Positions 1-11,100 of a stretch of DNA of 64,000 bases are shown piece by piece; positions within the stretch are counted from its first letter, which is position 1; the number at the start of each line of letters is the position of its first letter. Below the pieces are notes generated by a model. That model was not told the DNA's origin and searched no databases. It saw only the letters and a program-made list of their open reading frames with translations. This DNA comes from Lanius collurio (taxonomy: Eukaryota > Chordata > Aves > Passeriformes > Laniidae), in NCBI GenBank assembly GCA_020086605.1, contig JACBWW010000016.1, positions 24,236,648-24,300,647 of the forward strand, written 5' to 3'. Position numbers and translations under genes: made by a program.

Positions 1-2025
1 TGGTTTCATTTGCTTTTAGAATTTGCTTGAAGCTGAACTGCATTCCCAATTGTTTTGAGTTTGCTTTCTCAAAATGCCATTTCCGAGAGATCTGTGGGTA
101 ACTGAGGTTTTTACCCATCTCTAGCCTGAAACACCCTGTCTTTAGGCATACACTGAATTTCTCTTGCACTGCAAGAGGATTTATTTAGAATTCCGTTGCT
201 AACTAGATTTTTGTAAATTGATTTAATTTCAAACCAATCAAGATTGTGAAAGAGAGTCCAAAATAAAGCCTGAGCTAAAATAACAAGTTTTAAATCTTAT
301 TTCCTGCAAAGTGCTCATATAACTGCTTTTGGAATAGGAAAAGCTGAATCTGATCCAGTCCAGCAAATCATTAAAGCTTAACTTTGAGCATTGGCTGTCT
401 GTAAAAAGGCAAACCCCAGTGCTAGAGCTGTCAAACACATAAATCCATTTGGATTATTCTTCTTCTCTTTGACTTCCTGCAGATGTGATAAACTTTTAAT
501 TCCACCCTCATTTACTGTACAGTCTTGGATCTCAGTCTCATTCCCATCATGTTCCTTGCCATGCAGCTCTCTGTTGGATCTGCCTCTGGAATTAGATGAA
601 AAAGCAGGCAGCTCATGCCTGCTTTTGAAAGGTTACCATTAGTGATGACCTAGTCTTGGAGGATTATTGAGGAAAAATTTGGTTTCATAGGTTAATGCAT
701 CATTTTTTTAGTGCACTGCCAAACTCCTGCTAAATACAGGTGTTGGAAGGAAGCTTCAAACCCTTAAAAAGTCTGTTTCCAGGTGAACAATGAAACTGAA
801 TAAGATCTCTACTTTTAAGGTATTTGTGACTCTTTGAAAATAAAATATTCTATTTTAATTAATTTTAACTCAGTTTGTCTGTATGTCTGATGCTTGCTGT
901 AGATGGAAGCTAAATCTGCTTTGTCATACTAACTGATCAGTCTGTAGTTGGCTTTTTATCATCAAACATTTGGATTAAAATTTCTTTTGATCATTCTGAA
1001 GACAATAAATTTTTTTCATCTCCTTTTTCTCCTAGAGGTTGAGGAGTTGATATACACACAAACATGCACTCTAAAATTTGGCTATTTTGTATTTCAGTAG
1101 TCAGGTGGCAGATTCTTTGTCCCACTGGATTTATAGCTACAGAATTGACACTGGTAAAACTCCAGTGCTCCAGTGACCTCACTTACTTGGGAAACTTTAG
1201 GCTGGATGTGTCATGGAGTGGAGATAATCTGCTCCCTCCACCACCCAGGAAGAAATTAGCAGAGATAAGAGGTCCTTTCCACCTTCTGGGAATAAATTGC
1301 ACATTCCTGGGCTTGTGGGATTCCCACAAACATAGATCATGGGAAAAACCAGAGATGGCTTTCCTATATTTTAAAGAACCTCTTAAATCTCTGTCTGGCT
1401 CATGTCAATATTTCACTGGGAGCACAATCAGGCCAGTGATCAGGTTAATAGAAGTAAATAAACTCTGGGAAGCTGCTCAGCATGCTGCCATTATCAGAGT
1501 TAGTCTTACATCCAGGGAAATATTTGACATCTGAAGTATTGGAATTGATAAAGCATTTCTTTTCCATGAAAAGGGCAAATAATAATATTATAATGATATT
1601 GATAGTAAGGTACCATGACATGGCTGAAACATCAGTGAGAATATTGACAATTATCACATACCAAGGGAGTGCAGCAGTTCCCACAAAATCCCTGTAACAT
1701 GTCCATTATGTGCATTTTCCTAGTTCAGGGAAAGTACCACATTTTTCATCTGCACTTGGAAATGATTTTTTTTTGTCAGATGAGGAAGCAGTTCTTCACA
1801 GCAGAGTATCTTGATAAATGCTTATTGCAGAAATCTCCAGGAAGCCAAAAGAACACATAGCTTTTTTTTTCCCTCTCTTAGACTGCTTGATGAGGTCTCT
1901 ATTTGCTCTCAATATAGAGGCATGGAGAATAAAATTAGTACTATATTAAGATGAAGTATATAAGTGGGGGAAAGCAATCTCTGTCAACCAAATAATTTCC
2001 TAAATGCTGTGTCCTCTCCTTTTAG
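1..2025. other. Upstream intron of ALG6, no exon recognised
   Basis: This stretch is AT-rich sequence with short T and A runs. I see no segment matching the ALG6 N-terminal signal-anchor exon that should precede the first visible exon. The first visible exon starts by completing a split codon, so this stretch is most likely the 3' part of an ALG6 intron. The short open frames here have no recognisable protein features. Confidence 0.6.
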
Positions 2026-2110
2026 GGGCAGGAAAACCACCCATGTATGGAGACTACGAGGCTCAGAGGCACTGGCAAGAAATCACCTACAACTTACCCA
2101 TCAGGCAGTG
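2026..2110 (+). CDS. ALG6: ALG6 exon with the GDYEAQRHW luminal motif
   Basis: The acceptor is CTCTCCTTTTAG and the donor is TG|GTAGGT. The exon encodes [19 protein letters not shown] and then NLPIRQ, ending inside a Trp codon. The acidic GDYEAQRHW segment is a signature of the first luminal loop of ALG6/ALG8-type enzymes, where the catalytic acidic residue of this family is thought to lie. Confidence 0.95.
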
Positions 2111-5100
2111 GTAGGTTGTGCTTACAGAGGGAGAATGGAAGGAAATCCTGTTGGATTTTACACCCCTGAGCCCATTGCTCACAACCATGATCTGTGAGCT
2201 TTTTAGATGGGTGGGGGCCTGGAATCTAAATGTAAAGGTTTGGAGTTTCTTTTGTACAGATCACTTAAAGCAGAAGGAAAATGATTCTAAATATTTTATT
2301 TCTTTTTACAATTTTGCTAACATTCCTTAGAGCTTGCATGAAACAGTGAAAATTTAATCTGTGTATGTGCTACAACTCAAATTGGAATACATTGGGATTC
2401 CAGGTCATCTTCCAGCAAGGACAGAGGTGTTGTGTGTGGTGTAACTTTCCCCTGGCTGTCTGCTGGGGAGCAGACTAAGCTGACAAAATAGAAAATAAAT
2501 TCACTTGTGTTCTGTAAATATACCTGAATTCTGCTCTGTGTAGTGACCTCAGAGCATCCTGTAGTTCCTATATTATCATTTTTGTTCCCTTTTTTCTGGG
2601 ATATCCAAACCCTGACTGTGCCAGAGGTGGGATGAGAGGTGTTACATAATAATGGAGTTGGCAGCTTTGATCCACTCTGCTACACTGAACTGTATCTCCT
2701 AAAAATTAGGAGTTATAGCAGCCAACATTCCCAGGTATTCCCAGGGGCCAGATCAGACACTGTTGCTGGCGGAGTTTGGCTGAGGGGCTGCCAGGTGGGC
2801 ACCTTGGGCTTCTGTTTGCTCTCTGGTTTTATAATATATATAATATTTTGTTTATAATTGAAGGTTTTTTTGAGTTGGATCTGCTTTAGAAATTGGTTCT
2901 CTAATACAGCAAAGTCCTATTCAGTCTTGGGTGTTTGGAATAGCACATCTTGGCTGACATGCAAGGGATTGCATTCTAGAATTTAAATATTTCCATTTTA
3001 TAATATTCTTTAAAGTCTTGACATTATTTACTAAAGGCTACTTTAAGAACATCCCTTCTTATTCTCTGCTAATCAAAACTCTGAAAGCTTCCTTACTGAA
3101 AATTACTGGATATATAAGGATTGGTTTTCTTTTCTTATTGGAACTATGAGTTTATGGAAGGTAAAATGAAGAAATAAACTCCCAAAACTGGCAACTTCCC
3201 TGAAAGTTGCAAACTATGACATTGTGCATGAAGGATCTGCACTGCCTTGGCAGGAGCAATCTTGAATTGTAGGATAAGAAGCAGAGATGCAACTCAAAGA
3301 AATATGATTTATCATCAGTTCAGAAGACACTTCAGGCAGCTCATAAAGAATTCAAGAAATATCATTTACTATAATAAATGTCAAAAATGGGCTGCATTTG
3401 AAGCAAGGAAGTGGAAAAGCCAAGAGCCTGCCCCGTGGCAGTGGGAGCAGCCAGTCAGTGTTTCCCTGGGAGAGGGCAAGGGGCTGGTCCTTGTGTTGGA
3501 ACTTCTCCTTGGACAAACCCTCTGTTGTCATTTGGAAGAGGTGACTTTGTTTTAAACTGCTGCCATAGAAATCCTGACACAACATCATCCAAATGGGAAA
3601 ATCCTTGTCTTTCCTTTCACATGGTCCACCTGGGTTTGGAGGTAGAACCAGGAGTTTCCCTCTCCACTGAGGTGAGCTTTAGCAGCTTTTTTTGGCAGCC
3701 ACAAATGTGTGAACTCTGAGTCACTTTTGCTGTTATTTTGTTGCTTGAGACTTATTTAATATGAGGTAAAAATAAGCAGATAAAGAAGTTGCCACCTTCT
3801 GTTTTGGATTTGGAATACATTTAATATTCAGCTTTTTCCTTGGCTCAAAACCAAGCTGGAAATGTAGTCTTTAAATTGAGTTTTATTTTTCTAGGTACTT
3901 CAATACAAGTGATAACAACCTGCTGTACTGGGGCCTCGATTACCCACCTCTCACTGCCTATCACAGCTTTGTGTGTGCTCACATGTAAGTTCAGGGTTTT
4001 AAATCCTGTGTTACAGTTTTCTTTCTGCTAGCACTGTAAATTTAGATGTGACTTGGATATTCAGCTTTCCCTGGAAGCCACTTCTGGATCTGTGATGCCC
4101 AGGGAAAAGGGGGCATTGCCTGGGAAAGCTGTTGTGTGTGCAGAGCCCAAGTGACATTTGATGAGTGGATATCATGTAAATAGAATTCTGTTATTGGAAT
4201 ACTTTTTCCACAAGGGCTTTGCTGCTGTTGGAATGAGACTTATGGAATAAGAATGTGGGTTAAAGTGCACAGGCACAGCTATGTGGGGCATCTATGTGAA
4301 CTGTAAATGGTTTATATTTAATACTTAAGCATGGAAGGTATTTACAATTGTTTTTTTTTAAAGTCCCCTGGAACCAGACTGGAGGTGGTTATCTTGTCCT
4401 AATAAATATTGTATTCCATTTTTACTGTTTCCAAAGATTTTTTTTTTTTTTTAATTGTGAAACAGTCTATAGTGTAAACTGAGCTGGTGGTGAGGAAAAG
4501 CTTTCATTGATCACTATTGCTCTCTGAAATATTTCTTCTCATTCATCTTAATTCTTGGAATCTGCTCCTGTGCATGTCATCTTTATTGCTGCAAGGAGTG
4601 TAAAGGGAAATGAGAACTGTCTGCATTTTGATGTGTCTGTACTTTGTTTTACAGTGCAAAGTTAATAAATCCTGATTGGGTTGCTCTGCACACATCTCGG
4701 GGCTATGAGAGTCAGTCCCATAAGTTATTTATGCGTACAACAGGTAGGAAGATTATATTTCCTTGGGATCATCCTGCACATTTGTCTTGCTTACTAATTC
4801 AGCATGTTTAATATGCAGCTTCTCTGGCTTTACTGGTTTATTCTCAGTTTTTTAATTGGGTGGCTTTGCAGGTCCATTTCTGAGCCAAATTCCTGCATTA
4901 TTTCCTCTTCTGCCATCACTTGCGAAGCTGACAAATATAAAATATAGAAACAAGTTTTCAATCCAATTAATTAATTAAAAACTCTAAAACATTACTACTC
5001 TTTGTAGCATAGACCCATTTTTAAATTTTGAAAATAATATTCTTGTTTTCCCTTCCATTCTGACAAACACTCTTTTTATTTTTAGCTTCACTTGGTTTTT

Positions 5101-8100
5101 ATTGTAATATTATTTTACATGTAGCCTGGCATTTACTGACTTAGCAACCTCTGGAGGTGTCAGAGATCTTCATTAGGAGCTGATCTCAAAGGCAGAAATA
5201 TTTGATATTATTACTGTGAGCAACAAAGCAATCATTTATTTTACTGCTTGTATTCTAAATTTTTCTTACACCATTTGGTTGTTTAGAACTGCAAACAAAT
5301 GCAGAAGAAGATTTGTACCATAATTTGGGAGCTGTAGCAGTGTGGCCAATGAACTCTTGTTTCATGTTACTATTTCTTTCATTTTAAATGTCTTTTGCTT
5401 TTTCTAACACAAAATGCTTTCTGATTGCAACAGCAGAATTTGTTATTCATCAATAGCTTTTCTGTACTTCCCAAACCTCTCAGTCTGCTCTGTGGTAATT
5501 GATTGGATTGAAAAAAAAAATAAAAATCACTAGAATTTAATTACCCTTGAAATGGTCTTTATTAATTTTGAAATCAAGTCACTTGACACAACACTGATGG
5601 ATCTAGAGAGCTGATAAACACTTTTTAACAGGAGCCATTAGAAGAATGCATTAAAATAATTCAGGCTGGTCAATGGCAGCTTTATTTTAAGCATCAGTGT
5701 ATTTGTTTTGCTAACACCTTGGGTATATTTGTTTAGTTGTGGCTTAAGATGACAAAACAATTCATCCCTGGATAACTGAAATATTTAAACATATCCTTTC
5801 CCTCTTGGAACCACTGCACATTTGCTAAAAGTGGTTTGTAGAAATCATCTGAGTTTTTTCTTGAGTTTTTAAGAAAACATCCAGGCCGAATTCACCTGCT
5901 GGGCCTGCCCTGGGCAGGGGGACCTGCTGGCTCTGTTTTCTTGTCCCCTCTCTTACAAATCCTTGCTGTAGGCAGGTGATCAAAGCCAAATCCCTGCTTT
6001 CAGTGTCTTTATCCCCATCACTGGTAATTCACACAGACATTGGGATCATCTGGAGTTTCTTTGTTGTGCCCCAAGCCTCTCTGTCCTACTCCACAACCTG
6101 GGTCCAGTCAGGGCTGATTTCTTTGGGGCATTCCCGAATGCCTGCCCTGCTTGTGGCATGTGAGGAACTAGAGTGTGACTGAGGCTGTGCCAGGAGCCAG
6201 GACAGCTGAACACGTGGAAGCAGCAGCTTTGGGACATCAGAAATGAGCCTTAGAAACATTAACAAGATCAAATTCTGTAGACCTGGTTCTTTTTTGTCCT
6301 TTGAAATAGAACTGCCCAGTTTATTTCTGATATTTTGATGTTTATTTGCCTGTGATTTTTCCTTGTCTCCTCCTTGTGGGAGGATTCTAACGGAAAGTTA
6401 ATCTTTATTTTTCAGTGTTTGTTGCTGATTTGCTGGTTTATATCCCTGCAGTTATTTTATATTGTTTTTCCTTGAAAGAAACATCTGCTAAAAAAAAGGC
6501 AAGTACCTGGTGTGTGTAAATTAAACAAAGAAAACAGTGTTAGAACAGGGAAGAAATGTAACCCTGAGTTAATTAACACCTAGAACACCTTGATGGCTTC
6601 CATGTAAAACTGATGACAATCACTATAGCTCATATTATAGGCTTTTCACTTAAAAAGATTTAAAAAGCCATTATTTTAATGCTTTCAATAACAAGATGCT
6701 CTTAAGTTTAGTACCCATGAACTTCTGAATGATGTTTTTCCCCGAATTTATTACTTGAATAGTAAAAAAAAAACAATTTGTGGTGTGGCAGAAGGAGATT
6801 TGGAACTGCTTTGTCTTGAACACTCCTTACAGTAGATTTTGGAATAATAAGTCTCCTGATTTTTGGAGTGGTTTAAGATAGGTGTGGGTGATCTTTGAGC
6901 TATTGTAAAGGGTGTGCAATATTCAATATTTTCTCATTTATGACAAATTTTTATCCTTTTTTATTTCTTCAAAATATTGCTGACATAATTACTTGTGGAG
7001 AATAAGATTCCTACATACTGGATGCACTGTGGAGGGGCACAATTTTGTCCCGGAGAAGGAGAAGTTCCTCTGTCTAATGCCTAATTTTGGACTAATTATT
7101 TTTCCCCTCTCTTTTTTCATCCTTTTTTCCAGGTTTCCAGTGCTCTCTGCATCCTGCTTTATCCAGGCCTCATCCTTATTGACCATGGGCACTTCCAGTA
7201 TCCTTGTTCTGCATGGAAATTAATTTCTGTTTGTGGAATCACCGTTCCTTAGCACTTGAAGGGGTTCTGCCCACCCCAAACAGAGATATCAAAGGAAGCT
7301 GTAAGTCTGAAACATATTGGAGATAAAAATTATTGATATTGGCACAAATCAATCCGAACATGAATATCATTCTTCCCACGCCTCCAGCTCATCTCCCTGT
7401 CAGTCACTTCCCTGCAGACAGCATCAGTGGTGCTGTGGCAGCCAGGAGAGTGATGGGTTGTGCTGCTGTGATTTGTGTGTGCACAGGGAATCCCCTTACA
7501 TCTTCCTGGGATGGCAGAGCAGTGTCAGGTGGAGCTGTGTGAAATGTTCAGCTCTATAAACCCCCTCCTTCTGCCTCGGCTTCCCAGCTCAAGGAGGTGA
7601 GTTCAGGGCTGGTCCACAGTGGTGGTGGACACCTCCACAGGTGGGTCTGTGTTAGTAACAATTCTGGTTTTGTTCAGGCCAGTGCTGTCAGCTCATCCTG
7701 GGGTGGTGGAGGGGTGGCAGCTGCTGTGGAGGCAGGGATTTACTGCAGGTTTCTGTGCCAGCCCTGCCACTCTGATGTGACCAATGCCACCCTCTGAACA
7801 GCTCCAGGAAGGCAGAGATTTGTTTACCCTGAGCTGCTGCACCTTTGCAAGATCAGGGCCTCTCAGTGTGAGTTTGCTGATGTGAAATCAATGAGGTGTC
7901 AAATGTACCTGGTGATGGGGAGTGGGAAATGTGAGTGGGCCGAGAGCTCCGTGGGCAGTCTGGATGTGTTGTCACAGCTACTTAGGCTGAGAGAGGGAAA
8001 ACAAAATATTGTGACATTTCTGACAATACAAGAAATACAAGGGACTGTTTACAGGGGGTGGAGTGACAGGACAGGAGGGAGTGGCTTTCCACTGCCAGAG

Positions 8101-11100
8101 GATGGGTTTGGTTTGGATATTAGGGAGAAATTCCTCCCTGTGAGGGTGGGGAGGCCCTGGCACAGGGTTCCCAGAGAAGCTGTGGCTGCCCCTGGATGCC
8201 TGGGAGTGTCCCAGGCCAGGCTGGAGCAGCCTGGGATGCTGGAAGGTGTCCCTGCCATGGCAGGGGTGGACTGGATGGGCTTTAGGGTCCCTTCCAATTC
8301 AAACCATTCTGGGATTCTGTGTCTTACTGGTTTATCTAAGTTTTTTGAAAAACAAATAAACCCCAAAGCTAATACTTGTTGCAATTTAATAGTAAGTTTA
8401 GCTTAGTCTCCTCTAAACCTCCTGAGCCTTTTCAAAGTCACAAGGGAGTAACATTGTTTTTAGCAACTCTTACTCATTGTTTGAGCAGAATTAGCAGCTC
8501 AGGGAACTGGTCATGGATGAGGGTGCTTTGTGAGTGTAAGAGAATCACAAACCCCTCAGAAGTCCTTGAAGTAAATTATACATAATTTAAACACTGACAT
8601 ATTTGAATATTCTGCACATATCTTGTGGGAGCTGGAAGGGGAAGCCTGGGAGAGCTTTTCAGTCGTGTAAACACCAAGAAGAAAATGTTGCTTGTTGCAG
8701 AGAACTGTCACTGCCTCCAAAAGCTGGCTTGGCTGAATAGACATTACATGTGTAATTAACACACAGAGAATTTGTCTGGGCAAGCTCTGTATCAAACCTT
8801 GGAAAACCAGAAATTACACTTTCAATGGAAGTAAATTTTTTTATCTCTGGGGGCAAGAGAGTCACTGGCAATGTGTTCTGTAACTTGGCAAAACTCGATT
8901 TACAAGCTATTTCTGCTTCCCCTCAGGGCATTAATTTCTGCCTTCCAGAAGTGAGATGTGTATCTTGTCCTTGACATAAAAAACCATATACAACTCAGTG
9001 AGCCTTGGCTTGGCCTTGTGGGCTGTCTTTTGTTTGTCCCGTGACTGGGACCTCCTGGGCTCCGTGGTCTTTTGCTTGGCCTTAAATTATAAGCAAATGG
9101 AGCTCTACCATTCCCTGCCCTTTTTTTGCTATTTACTTGGAAAGTGCTTCAAGAAGGGACTGAAAGGAAAAGGGTAAGTGGCTTTAAAGTGTTTTATCTT
9201 CCCCAGGAATCAGCCTGGCATGGGGCATGGGCTGGTCCTTCTGTGCATGTGGGCACTCCTGAGTGCATTCTGTGCGAGATCCCTGGTGTAACTGGGCTGG
9301 TCCTTCTGTGCATGTGGGCACTCCTGAGTGCATTCTGTGTGAGATCCCTGGTGTAACGTGTTCCTGTGCTGCAGAAGGAGAGTTGCTGTTGGCTCCTGTG
9401 CAGCATTGCTGGGTTCCTCTGGTGATGTGCTGTCCTGTTGCAGGTTGGTGCTGTTGGCTAAACTGGCAGGGACAGTGCTGCTGTCCTTCGCTGCCTGCTG
9501 GCTCCCCTTTGGCACCGACGTGGAACAAATCATGCAAGTACTCAGAAGACTCTTTCCCATTGACAGAGGCTTGTTTGAGGCATGCATGTTTTCTTCTCCC
9601 ACCCACTGCCCTGTCCTGTATTCTTAGATCCCTGGAGAAACCTTCAGCCTGACCTTTAGGATTTCATGGGGGAGACACGGCGCAGGGCGAGTAACTCGAG
9701 ACGGCTTCTTCAGCAGTCGTTTCTTGCCAGTTATTTAATCCAGTGTTTAACCCCAGCTCAGCTGGCATCTTCCAGGATATTATACCAGTAGACAACACTT
9801 ATCCCATCATCAAACCCATACTTCAATCCATACATTTTTCCATTGAAATAGATTCCATAGTAATTGACAGTGTCAGAAGATGTATAACCTTGACAGTCAA
9901 CAGCTTCAGCCCCTGGGGTTCTCCCCTCTTTTCAATAGGATTAATTATTTTTTAATAATAATCTCTAAATGGTGTTTTAGATACAGCCTAGAACTTCCTT
10001 TTTGCCCCACCCTGTGCAGTTTCCACAATGTTTTCCAGAAGTTTTAGGCCACTTCTGCTTTTGGTTTTGCTCAGGTTGTGGACATGCTTATACTGAAGGT
10101 TCTGAGCCTTAATCCAGTCACTCAGTTCCTCATTCACTGAATGGCAGTGCCACAGGAATTTGGGATAAAAGAAAGAGTTCTCATCTCCCAGGTCACAGGG
10201 AGTTGTTGCTGTTTTAATTGGGGCACGAGTCAATATTACACTTTTTACAGTAGATTCTCAACTTCAAGCTTAACTCAGAAAATGAAGCCTTGAATTTCCA
10301 GGTTGTCACAGGGATTAAAGGAAATTCTCACGTAGTTTGATTAATCTTAATTATTCTTTTAATCTTTTTTAGTTGTAAATAATATCACAGCTGGCACTTA
10401 TTTCTTCAAAAGTTAATGCTAATGTACCAAAGGCAGTGGAGGTGTTCTTAGTGTATTCTCTGCTAGTTTATTTTAAAAACCCCAACAAACACCAAACAAC
10501 CCCTCCAGAAAAGACACCCCCCCAAAAAAACCAATGACCCTTTTCCTTGAGAATTATTTAGAATTTATAAAGGAATCATTTTGCTCACCACACCTTTTAT
10601 TCAGTACCAAGTTTAAAAATAAAATCTGTAAATGGCAATAACCATTGAGTCCAGAAGAGCTGGAGGATTTTAGTCTAATATTAGCCCAAATATTTTCTGA
10701 GCTGCTCAGGGCAGTGACTTGCTGGATGCTGATGGAGATAAAATGAGAATTTGTCCACGTAAGCAGCGCTCAGTAACTTGGCCTGGGGTGTGACAGGTTC
10801 TGTGCAGTTCCCATTTGCAGCCCAGGGTGTGACAGCTCCCATTTGCAGCCCGGGAGCACTTGCTGATGGCTGGAAACTCAGCCTGGCTGTGAGGAGGAGG
10901 TCGCTGGTGCTGCCAGAGCTGTGTTCCCCGGAATCCCCGGCAGATTCCGGGTGCTGCCAGCAGGGACGGAGGGGGCTCAGTTGCTGCTGGGAGTCGCCTC
11001 CGTGGGGTTGTGTCTACACAGCTGTGCCCCCAGCAGCTGTCTGGGGATGAGTTTCACCAGCAGGAGAGCTGCAGTTACAAATTTAATTTTGAAAGTGATC

